A stretch of 64,000 nt of DNA, from NCBI GenBank assembly GCA_905250025.1, contig CAJNOJ010000076.1:62001-126000 (forward strand), in the 5' to 3' direction. This stretch comes from Adineta ricciae (lineage: Eukaryota > Rotifera > Eurotatoria > Adinetida > Adinetidae). Each line of letters opens with the position of its first letter. Within the stretch, counting starts at the first letter, position 1. The notes under the pieces were generated by a model, which worked only from the letters and a program-made list of their open reading frames with translations, did no database searches and was not told the origin of the DNA. Position numbers and translations under genes: made by a program. Below are positions 54,331 through 64,000 of the stretch, piece by piece.

Positions 54331-55419
54331 ATGTTTCGACCTTTCACATCGCCTGTTTTTCTCACTATTTCATTGCTCTTGTCGACTTCGTTGATTTCAT
54401 GTAAAAAAGACGAACCGGTGTGTGTTCAGCATTTGGACAGTAGCGGTGCATATCCATGTGAAAGTCGACCAAGTAGAGAACCACTTAGTTTACAATACAA
54501 CAAAGCTCAAAGTTAGTTCTTTCACAGCCTGTACTATTTGTTTGATGAAATCATTGTTTTATTCAGTTAGTAAACCAGCACCAAGCTTTGAGGGTATTGC
54601 GGTTATTAATGGCGAATTCAAAGAAGTCAGTTTAAACGATTTTAAAAATAAATATCTGGTACTTTTGTTTTATCCATTGGATTTGTAAGTAATTTCGGAT
54701 GAAATCTTAATCTACATCCAACGATTCTAGTACATTTGTATGCCCAACAGAGATCATTGCCTTTTCGGACCGTCTTCAAGAGTTCAAAAACATCAATACT
54801 GAAAGTACATAGATCTATGAATCTTGTTTTCCTTGATCATTGACCATCGTACTTTCTACCTTGATAGTTGTGGCTATTTCTGTCGATTCACAATTCACTC
54901 ATTTAGGCAGGTCTACCTGTCTGTTCGATTTGCTAAAGAGTGACTTCTTTTCATTTCAATAGCATGGATCAATACACCCCGTGAACAGGGTGGTTTGGGC
55001 AAAATTCAAATTCCACTTTTATCTGATTTAACACATCAAATTTCGAAAGACTACGGCGTTTATTTACAAGATGTTGGTCATGCATTGAGGTAAAATCGAG
55101 CACTGTATCAAAAGAGAAACACGTGATTGGATTGTAGAGGATTATTTATTATTGATGGTCATGCTATTCTTCGACAAATAACCATGAATGATCTGCCAGT
55201 TGGTCGTTCAGTTGATGAAACACTTCGACTTCTTCAAGCTTTTCAATACACTGATAAACATGGCGAGGGTAAGTTCTCATATGAAATTGAGAAGTGAAAG
55301 TTAATTGATATGCTTTAGTTTGTCCTGCTGGCTGGCGTCCCGGTGCAGACACAATTATTCCAAATCCAGAAGAGAAATTGAAATATTTTAGTAAAAACTA
55401 TGAAAACAAGAAGAATTAA
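54331..55419 (+). CDS. PRDX4: Peroxiredoxin-4, ER/secretory 2-Cys type
   Basis: CDS join(54331..54511, 54567..54684, 54731..54804, 54868..54906, 54963..55089, 55138..55268, 55319..55419) encodes 256 residues. A signal peptide (about 1-24) places it in the secretory pathway, the feature that separates PRDX4 from cytosolic PRDX1/2. The peroxidatic Cys is in '[10 protein letters not shown]' and the resolving Cys in 'GEVCPAGW'. '[21 protein letters not shown]', '[28 protein letters not shown]' and the C-terminal '[11 protein letters not shown]' complete a typical 2-Cys thioredoxin fold. It reduces peroxides using electrons from ER oxidative folding. Intron 4 (54907-54962) begins with GC, not GT. 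An AATAAA is near 55586. Confidence 0.95.
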
Positions 55420-58408
55420 GCAGTTTTGTGCTTTTTGTGTCTGGTTAATTTGTAACGTGAAAACTATTTGTTGAGAATGCTATTGTTAACTGTTATTGTG
55501 CAATGATTGTTTTTTTCTGTTATTTACTCTTAAGAATGTTTTAGTCTTCTTCGTAGATATCTCCAAAAATGTAGCGTTTCGAGTTAATAAAGTACGAGAA
55601 TCATCAAAAGTGTTTTCTCATTTTTCACTATAATGAATGCAAATCTGATGGACAATGAATATTAGTAGTTAATTCAGAAAGTTAATTAACTTCTACTTAT
55701 GAAAGTACTGTTGAAACAAAATATCAGCTATTGCTTTGCAATGCACTATCATGTTCTACTTTTTTTTTGACACGTGACGGCGTGATACGGAATTCTAGTT
55801 AATGACAAATCAAAGAAGCTAATATTAAACTAGAACTAGCAATGAACAACCATTTTTTGTATACGCGCTGTTCTCACTCCAAAAGTTTATATTTCAAAAG
55901 AATCTTCAAGTCAGAAAAAGAAATGAACAATGATATTGAGTAGTATGTCTGTATTTAATTAGTCTCATACACAGAATATTTAATGATTTGTTCCAATCAA
56001 TAAATGATTTGAAAAGATATACATAATTTACCACATAGTATGAACCCTATCGAATAATGAGTTAAAATTAAGCTTACAAAAACCTTTTTCTTTTATTTAT
56101 TTTTGTTTAACAATTTACATATATGTTCAAATACTGACTGCAAGGATATATAATCATCGTGATCGAGATTATGCATATATAATTGACTTTAAAACTCATT
56201 AATATCATGACCACCTGTTCTCTTTGATCGCACATAATTTTTTAATTTATCATTTAAATCAAGATTTTGGTTTGAGATTTCGTTTTGTCGAAGATAAACT
56301 AACATAATCGACGTGAAGCTAGCACCATTTAGCTCGCACCAAATAACGAAAAATCATTCAAACCTTATGTTCAAATGAAGTCACTTTCATAGGCGGAAAC
56401 GAGTAGTGTAGAAAAAGTTAATTAGATTCAAGTATTAAACGTCTTTGAGTTTTAAATTTTTAAATCTATAGATTTAGAAGTCGAAGCTTCGAGTTCTTCG
56501 ACTTCTCAGCTTCTAAACAACCTCCACTCTATCCCAACCCTCACCCTCTAACTTTCCAATAGTAACTAGCTTTTTTACTTTAGACTAATTAATAGTAAAT
56601 AGGGGGTTTACGTTACCATGTTTGCCTCCGTTATATCTTTCACTTTTGATTACCTTTCAAAGTGAATAGCTACGTTTCTTTTAGTTGCGGCTTCCCAAGT
56701 GGTGGTCTTTCATTCATTTGATCACCAATGTAAACTAGGTAAAAAATTTTATTTTATGATTACCTATGAAAAGAGCACCCATCATAATGCTTCACATGTT
56801 TAGAATAGTGCTTCTATAGTCGATGTCTTTGTGACTAATAAGATGGAATTGCGCTGATGGATATTACATTTTCGCGACGTGTATTCGGTAAAATCCTACC
56901 CAAAGATCTGACGTATTCTAACAAACAATGCGATCATCATATTACGCTCATACTGCGTCTTCTAATTTCTTGAACTACAACTATCACACTGTAAGAGATA
57001 TACTAAATCCTTTTGCATAAGCTCCTAAACTAACGGCTTCGCACACATCACATCCAGGAATAGTGTTCAACCCATTATCTTCTGCAAAACTTTTTCTAAA
57101 AGACATACATATATATCTCTTTTAGACAAAGAAAGGAAGAAGTCTAAGCTTGGCGGATAAGAAATAACTAACATCAGATTAGAATTCTTTCACATTGATT
57201 ACGCTGCAGTCAGTCCTTCGTGTGGACATCATTATTGTATGCATAGTTAATAATAACTTAATTACTAGTTAAAAAAACATTAGATTTTAAATTATCAACA
57301 TCAATTACCTTTCGATCAATCCTTACTATGCATATTAATAACCCGTGTCTAGTTAATTTTCAAATAATAACTAATTCATGAAAATTCAACGACTTGAACA
57401 ATATTGTCATTCACAGTTTTTATTATGTATGTTTTTACTGTCTGACATCGTTTATCTCCAATGAAGTTTATGTTACCTTCACAATAGAAGCTGTCATTAC
57501 ATCCCAAGTGAATTATCGTCAAATTTTTGAAAACATTATTGAATCAAATATGAGATTAAAGATATTTAATATTTAATGAACCCTATCTTAATATCGAATT
57601 CACTGAAATAATTACTTAATAAATGAATGGTGGTAAAATCAGCAACAACGACTGCATGCTCTCAGTATTTTTAGCAGTAAGTGGTTTAGAGAACCTTCAA
57701 ACTGATTAAACCTACGGATGTTGGTATTGTAAGATTTCCTTCGAAACTGTTAGAGCCATGATTATAACAAAGACACTAACCAATAGTGCTCGTTGATGGG
57801 GTATCTAAAACACTCATCGGAATAGTTGGAACACTTATCCGCACGAATATGGTGCCAACTTCACCTACGTCTAAAAAAACGATGTATTTGTTCGCTTATT
57901 CTCAAATCATATGCTGTAATACAGATTAATATATTTATTATCGAGCCAACACCAGAAATGAATGTGGAAGGAAGAATGAGAGCGTAAGCACAGTTTAGGC
58001 ATTTTCTTATATGTTCATAACCTTATTGTCATTCATACTAGTGCCCACTCTGATTCACATCTATATACCAAACGGAGAAAAAAATCAAACAATTCTTCAA
58101 TTGTGTAAATTTTCTTCTGATGAATTTAAATCGAATTAGCCACTGACAATACAAGTTCGAAGATATTTTCCCGAAAATGTCGAAATAAGTAGTACTCTCA
58201 TCTTACAGGCACAAGTTTGCCCCAATCAAATAAGATTCTCTGGTGTAAGTATTCTGTGTATTAAACAAATTAAAGTAGTTCTCGATTACATAAAATATAT
58301 TTAGAAATGGATAAAATAAAGGAATTTCTTGAGTAAATAGTCGGTCATTAAATAAAATCTTGTATAAAAGAAGGTCAAAGCATCAGACTGGATCCTTCTG
58401 ATAGGCGG
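55420..58408. other. 3-kb gene-free AT-rich region
   Basis: No supported gene, tRNA or repeat family could be recognised. Contains a hairpin at 56476-56506 and many TTAAT/AATTA-rich stretches. The 60-codon frame at 57394 has no recognisable product. It may include old, unrecognisable transposon sequence. Confidence 0.4.
56476..56506. repeat. 11-bp perfect inverted repeat with 9-nt loop
   Basis: AGAAGTCGAAG at 56476-56486 is followed by a 9-nt loop and the exact reverse complement CTTCGACTTCT at 56496-56506. An overlapping outer pair, TTTAGAAG (56473-56480) and CTTCTAAA (56510-56517), extends the symmetry. Confidence 0.7.
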
Positions 58409-59974
58409 TCAGTAAAATGTAGTCAGTGATATTAAAGATAAAAAGGTGAACTCGACTTGGAGTTTATTTGTGCTGGATGAAAAGGGTATTGTTGATGTAT
58501 AGGTTACGAATTTTGTTGTATTGGATGAGGAAATTGTCGTGGACACATTTCTTGTAGATTCTGTTGATGTATAGGTTACGAATTTTGTTGTATTGGATGA
58601 GGAAACTGTCGTGGACACATTTCTTGTAGATTCTGTTGATGTATAGGTTACGAATTTTGTTGTATTGGATGAGGAAACTGTCGTGGACACATTTCTTGTA
58701 GATTCTGTTGATGTATAGGTTACGAATTTTGTTGTATTGGATGAGGAAACTGTCGTGGACACATTTCTTGTAGATTCTGTCGTCTCAGACACACCAGTTG
58801 CAGTTGTGATTCCCATTACGAGCTCAGCTTTTGGTTTAGCTACTGCTACAGTTAGTTGAACACTATCAGAAATTTGCGCCATCAGTTCTCTCCGTTCGCT
58901 AGAAGACAGATTCGCTTGTCGAATATTGTCAGTAAGCACGAACCATGCTGCGCTTCCGCCCCACTAATAAAACGAATCGAATTCAATACTACCTGAACGT
59001 TAGAACATAGGATAGTAATGTCTGACTTACTGATACATCATTTGTTACCAGCATATCAGTAACACATGCTTCACGAGCATGAGTAACTAATTGACCAGCA
59101 TTTTGACCAGTAAGTTTTTTGGCGGTTTTATTTGCTTCACTAATGAACAGATCACATGCTTCATAAACTACTGTGTCACTTGTAGAACGTGCTCGTCTTC
59201 CTGAGCTTTCGAGCGTACACTGTGGTAGACGTGTGACACATAGACCTGATGATCTGAGAATTAAGCGGATGCTCTGCACTATATCAATGTTATAAACAAG
59301 TCGACCATTATTCCACTGAAAATGAAAATGTCAAAAATGCATTATGGTTGTATTACGTTCGGCTGTGATAGTTTTCAATATTTTAGCATACATAAGAATT
59401 GACGGAAATATCCATATCATCTGCTGCGGTGTAAATTATTTGCGTGGTACCTTTTGGGTCACGAATTTGAGTAACTTGTACAACTAGAATTTTATTGATG
59501 CATACAAGATGACGAACAATCCTATTTGCTACATCTGTTGATGTAAATACTTACAATCACGAGGACAATTCTCCCCATCTGGTGTTATTGTACATAGTTT
59601 TGTTTCATTGTAGAGTAGTGTGATTTCGTACTATTTGAAAATCATTAAACTCGAAGGTAAACTACTAAGCTTACATATTCATTCCAAAATGGATGTTCGG
59701 TTACATTGACATAAAACTCAATAAATTCATTTTTTAATATGAGCATGCGGCCGGACCATCGACACCAATAACTTGATCGAAAGCTTGCTTGTAGTTGGCT
59801 AGTGGGAAACCCAGTAAGATGAGGATCACCCCAAACAATGCATATGCCTCTGTCATCCGATTGTGCGTGAACTGTATGCAATCAAACGAGAATTATTATG
59901 AAAAGATGTCAATACTCTCCTAGTTCCTTACGATAGCCGAAGCTCAGAATCAGGATAATTACGAGGAAATTCAT
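58409..59974 (-). CDS. Secreted RGM/VWD-like protein with GDPH motif, Ser/Thr repeats and hydrophobic tail
   Basis: A minus-strand gene with exon 1 at 59932-59974 (signal peptide MNFLVIILILSFGYLHAQS), exon 2 at 59675-59871 and several further exons to the stop at 58409. The first domain opens 'GICIVWGDPHLTGF', a VWD-type start with an intact GDPH site. That site is autocatalytically cut in RGM proteins and some mucins. Later blocks 'SSGLCVTRLPQC' and 'REACVTDMLVTNDVSWGGSAAW' resemble the C-terminal part of repulsive guidance molecules ('..CVFDLLTTGD..'). The RGM N-terminal domain is missing. Four near-identical 24-residue Ser/Thr repeats follow. The end is hydrophobic (VEFTFLSLISLTTFY), suggesting a GPI-anchor signal as in RGMs. 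The RGM link is an inference from short motifs. Divergent from the MACPF gene at 60944. Confidence 0.72.
58490..58778 (-). repeat. 72-nt tandem repeat, 4 copies, in the RGM/VWD-like gene
   Basis: Four consecutive 72-nt units encode 'ESTRNVSTTVSSSNTTKFVT' followed by YTST. The copies are almost identical at the DNA level; the copy at the 3' end of the gene differs by one base (Val to Ile). Dense Ser/Thr and NVS/NTT sequons predict heavy glycosylation of a stalk. Limits are accurate to a few bases. Confidence 0.9.
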
Positions 59975-60943
59975 AACTGTTAATTGATAAGCCACTTGTT
60001 GAGAAATCGAGCTGTGTCGCATGGAAAATTATTCTCTTATATACAATTCTATTCTTCCTATCCCTGGTTTTTTCCAGTTAATAAATAATAGCAACGCACT
60101 TTGATGACTTTTACCTAAAATCGTCATCCTATGTTGGAGAAAGGAAGTATTGCTCCTTCATTCCTATATAATTTACCACGCTCTTTGTGAGCGCATAAAT
60201 AATTTTGAAACATTCTTATATACGTGTTGAAAGATTACCATAGTTATTTTTCATTTATATAATAGGAAGCCGAAAACATTGATGGCTGACTGCTGTGAAA
60301 ATCTGCTTACCCTAAAACAACGGCAGAAAATGTAGACATAGATGTAGATGAAACTTTCATGTACGCGATCGAAATGTAATCGACCGTCCATGCCAGAAAC
60401 AAGCAATTTCAGCTAAGTACTCTACTCCAATTTTGCTTTGAATCGGGCTCACGTTTTGAAAAATGTCAGTATAATTTGAGGTTCATTTTTGTTGTACTAC
60501 AACAGTTGTAGTATTTTCTACAATATCCATACATGCGATGATACGAACAATTTTTTCAGACTAGTTGCAATCGGATTAGATCCACTTCAGCTTGCTCAGT
60601 CATGCCGGCCAAACTTAGGCTAAAGGAGAGCTATCGGTACTTTGATCGTAGAGTATTAGATGTATAGCAATAGACGACTGTGCTTATGTACATATATAGA
60701 TAGTTTCGTATAATTGAACATCGCCAAATGGCTCACAGTTTAAGAATGGAGATATGAAATGGATGTTTCACACTCTAATCAGCATCGATCTTGTTAGTGC
60801 TATTATGTAATAGCTTTATTGCCTAAGGTATTTCCACGCCTAAGTAAGAACAGTTGGTAAATGGGAGACTACTTGATTTATATACATTCTCAGAAATATG
60901 TTGATATTCTTCTTTAATATTTGTTTTATTTCTTTCAACAGAA
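59975..60943. other. Intergenic region between the divergent MACPF/RGM-like pair
   Basis: About 970 nt between two divergent, partly homologous genes; it must hold both promoters. No coding signal seen. A TTTCAACAG acceptor ends at 60941, two bases before the start of the plus-strand gene. Confidence 0.45.
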
Positions 60944-63296
60944 ATGTTTAGATTAATGTTTCTGCCGATATATATCTTCATAGCGATTTCAAGTGCAGCT
61001 GTCGATGACCAGTGGGCATTTGTTCGTCGCCGACTTGAATTGTCTAGCAGAACCGTCAATATCGAAGGAAACGACGCATGGCTGCCAAACAGTGGGAAAA
61101 TCGGATGTGGTTATAACTTAGCTCGCGGATCTCCTGTCTGTTATACAAGTGATTGTCAAATGAATGGGTTCGGTCGACCTGTTTTTGCACTAGAATATAC
61201 GAAACGTTCTGTCGGTTCATGTGATGAAAGACTGATTCCAGACAATGTCAATCTTGATTGTTTTCCCTCCACTGATAGTACGTCCAATACAGAAGTCATC
61301 AGTACATTACATCAACTTCAAGTGAGTACAACAAAAGGCATTGATACGCAAACAAGTGTATCTGGGGGTTTTGCTGGTTATTCAGCATCTTTTTCCTATG
61401 CTCATTCAGAGCAAACCCGATCGATGATTGATACTATTGTCAAGGAGAAATCCACTGTATTATTTACTACACTGAAAACGTCGTGGGTACGTCTTTCGTT
61501 GTTCGAACCCAAAATGAATTTGTCTGATGATTTTCATTTCGTCATTGAACATGTGCCTTGTTGTGAGTTGAACAAATCATCAGAGGAATATATTCGGAGG
61601 TATATTATCGATTACTTCGGATATGCATATGTGCACGACATGCTACTCGGTGGTGTTGCTCAACAACGAATTGTAATTACTCAAAGTGATCGCAGTAACC
61701 TTGAGAAAAATGGTTGGACTGTTTCGAATGAGGCAAGCATGAGTGCTGCGGCACGACAAATATTTTCAACTTCAGTCAAAGTAAAAACTACCGAGACTTA
61801 CGATAAAGAAAAACTGGACACATTCAGTCGATATACACGACAAGATCGTGTAACGACCCTAGGTGGAGACATTATCTTACAATCATTTGAAGAATGGTCT
61901 AAGACAGTAAAAACAAATCCAGTCATTATTAAATTTGGAGTTTCGCTTATATTCGATTTATTGACAAACAAACATTTTCCAAACGATTCAGACATTGTCA
62001 GAAAATCTCAACTAATCCAAAAAGTCATTGAAAAGTATTTGATCAACCCATTATACTGTTACAATCAATGTACACACCCCAGTCATGGTACATGCATAGA
62101 TAGTGGTTATTTTCAATTTGGTGTATGTGAATGTCACAACGGATGGACAGGACTCGATTGCAGTACAGAAGTTGATGGTCAAAGTAAGACAATGCGCCAC
62201 CGTCTTGTTCTGCTTAAAAACTAGACATTAATTAATTGTTTATAGTTCAAGCACAAACTGATACTCATGGTGTATGCACTGTTTGGGGCGGCTTTCATCT
62301 CGTTGGTTTTCCTGTTAGTTCGCAACAAATGAATCTAAGATCAGGTTATTGGTGCCGAGCAACTGGAAGAACACTGCTTGTTAAGAATCCCTTCATCGAA
62401 TTTTATATCAATGTAACAGCTAGTTCATATCAAATTGAATATGTAAGACCAAATAGAAAAAATAAAAAGGATTGTGATATGAAGCTAATACTCTTTTAAC
62501 GACATATATTTATTGATAGTATGAGATCATTTTCTTCTACAACGGACTCAAATTATGTACAATCACACCGCAAAATGAAAATTGTTCAAGTGAATGTAAG
62601 TATCGATGGTACTTGTTAATCCTTCGTTTTCTCTATGTTACAATACAGTTGTGGAAGTGAAACGTCTCCAAGATTCACCAACTAGTAGACAAATATTTTA
62701 CTATATTAGTGATCAAATGGAAATCACTATATATTCACAAGTAACACATACTCGCATGCAAATGCATCAAGCGCTTCATTTTTATTCTAGTTGGTGGCCA
62801 ATCGACTCGTTTATAATATTGAAACAATACAAAGCTATTATCTTATCCGCGCTTCTTCAGGCCTATGTGTCACCCGACTGCGTCAATGTCGAATTGAGAG
62901 TTCACCGCGACGAAAACGTTTCATAGACGAAACAACAGCCTATGAAGTTTGTAATTTATTTATCAATGAAGCAAGTAAAACCGTCAAAAAACTTCTTGGT
63001 AACAGTGCTATGTCATCGATCCCCCATGCTCGTGAGGCATGTGTTACTGATATTCTTTCTAGTAGTAATGCAGCAGTAAGCAAAATATTGTTAAGATAAC
63101 TTCTTTAATTTTTAAGTGATATTGTATTCTTTCTGTTTATTAGTGGGGCGAAAGTGCTGTCTGGCTGATAGTTGCTAACAGCATTCGTCAGGCGTCTTTA
63201 TCGCGTAGTGAACGGACAGCAATGGTGGCACAAATCTATTCTAGTGTGCAAGAAGCGGTAAAACGCGCAAAGCCACAAGCAGCATTGATTGTATGA
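60944..63296 (+). CDS. Secreted MACPF (perforin-like) - EGF - RGM/VWD-like protein
   Basis: Exon 1 (60944-62183) encodes a signal peptide (about 1-19) and a MACPF domain (about 55-370). MACPF hallmarks are 'GRPVFALEYTKRSVG', the signature region 'IDYFGYAYVHDMLLGG' (usual form FGTHY, so the TH is replaced), and 'TLGGDIILQSFEEWSKTVKTNPVIIKFGVSLIFDLL', the conserved C-terminal MACPF block. An EGF-like domain follows (about 372-407, six Cys, 'CECHNGWTGLDC'). Exon 2 (62246-62442) and later exons encode the same module as the divergent neighbour: 'GVCTVWGGFHLVGF', 'YWCRATGRTLLVKNPFIEFYINVT', 'SSGLCVTRLRQC', 'REACVTDILSSSNA', ending '...KPQAALIV'. MACPF proteins oligomerise on membranes; whether this one forms pores is not shown. 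GDPH is replaced by GGFH. Confidence 0.82.
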
Positions 63297-63586
63297 AATT
63301 CGAAAACAAATTTCTACTCATATCGACTTTTTATAATCAAGAACATTTTACATTACCACAAAAAGCATTATTTTATACAAGAATAAAGGGAAAAGAATTC
63401 AGAACTAGTTGGTTTTTAAATATGGCATCTTTGAAGTTAATTTTGAGTGTAATGATGAATAAGAACATATAAAGATATCAGGCGAACGTTTATTGAAAGG
63501 TATTTTGAAAAAAATGAAGACGTTAGCTTTGATGAGGCTTAAATCTTATATATACGTATGTATACGAAGAAAAGAGAAGGCAGGGT
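63297..63586. other. Convergent spacer
   Basis: About 290 nt between the MACPF gene and the minus-strand gene at the right edge. AT-rich, nothing recognised. Confidence 0.35.
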
Positions 63587-64000
63587 TTAGACCATTGATT
63601 GTCGTAGCAAAGGATTCGAGTTTGGTTTATTACCATGTTCTGTGACGAATGGACTTATCTTATTGAACCGTTGAGAGACCATTGTTCGATTTGAATCCGG
63701 TATTTGATCGACAAAATGAAAACCCGGTATTGTTGAAGTGCGAACTATTCGTGACGAATCAACACGGGGAGAAGCAATCGAACCAACTAGAAGGAATTTA
63801 GTGAAATCAAACGTGAAATTCTTTATTTTCTATTTACATCGTTCTTGAAAAATACGTGTTACTTGATACGGCATTGGTTGTTTCATTCCTAGTTGTTGAT
63901 AACGGCGATTCTCAAGAGCATCATACGACAAGATGCGATAATCAACTTCTTTTGGTAGGTTAGCCGACATACGATCTTCGTATCGATGGATTGGATCGTT
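63587..64000 (-). CDS. C-terminal part of an unidentified protein, cut by the window edge
   Basis: Two exons on the minus strand, 64000..63838 (continuing beyond the window) and 63786..63587, join in frame over a 51-nt GT-AG intron and end with TAA at 63587. The visible 120 residues include 'MSANLPKEVDYRILSYDALENRRYQQLGMKQPMPYQVTRIFQE' and 'GSIASPRVDSSRIVRTSTIPGFHFVDQIPDSN', ending 'NPLLRQSMV'. I do not recognise the family. The composition is that of a soluble, partly extended protein. The real start lies outside the window. Confidence 0.6.

Overview
The window is nuclear DNA of a small, intron-rich animal, most likely a bdelloid rotifer. This is inferred from AT-rich intergenic DNA, very short GT-AG introns (about 45-65 nt), metazoan housekeeping genes, a bacterial-type MscL gene carrying an intron, an FG-GAP repeat relic, and unpaired 3' splice acceptors just upstream of most start codons. 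The last point suggests spliced-leader trans-splicing, which is known in rotifers. No bacterial operon signals, rRNA, tRNA or CRISPR were seen.

Layout. 0-6.5 kb: GOSR1 (Golgi SNARE), a decayed Ty3/gypsy-type integrase relic, LYRM4/ISD11 (three tiny exons), and an S28 serine carboxypeptidase. 6.5-15.2 kb: PDPR (minus), a COX8-like small subunit (minus), then PRPF38B and EEFSEC in tandem (plus). 15-24 kb: a gene-poor accessory stretch with a frameshifted FG-GAP/VCBS repeat pseudogene, MscL and an isopenicillin-N-synthase-like 2OG-Fe(II) oxygenase (all minus). 24-34 kb: an unidentified membrane protein (minus), then EIF2AK4/GCN2 and WBP11 in tandem (plus). 34-40 kb: a SAMD1-like chromatin protein (minus) followed by 4 kb of polypurine/polypyrimidine gene-free DNA. 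40-46.4 kb: a mucin-like secreted protein (TIL, VWD, C8, 19 collagen-like 13-residue repeats, C-terminal cystine knot) and a single-pass membrane protein of unknown function. 49-53 kb: a tight same-strand cluster NUDCD1 - unknown helical protein - SYF2 with 32-41 nt between stop and next start. 53-55.4 kb: DRAP1 and PRDX4, divergent. 55.4-58.4 kb: no gene seen. 58.4-63.3 kb: a divergent pair of secreted proteins sharing one RGM/VWD-like module; one is linked to Ser/Thr repeats and a hydrophobic tail, the other to a MACPF (perforin-like) and an EGF domain. The right edge cuts an unidentified minus-strand gene.

Functional themes are gene expression (PRPF38B, SYF2, WBP11, DRAP1, SAMD1-like, EEFSEC, GCN2) and mitochondria (LYRM4, PDPR, COX8-like), with secreted or surface proteins and likely foreign genes in the accessory stretches. 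The most novel-looking item is the MACPF-EGF-RGM/VWD protein with its divergent GDPH-bearing partner at 58.4-63.3 kb. Exon coordinates were worked out by hand from splice motifs and reading-frame continuity; they are most reliable where complete exon lists are given.
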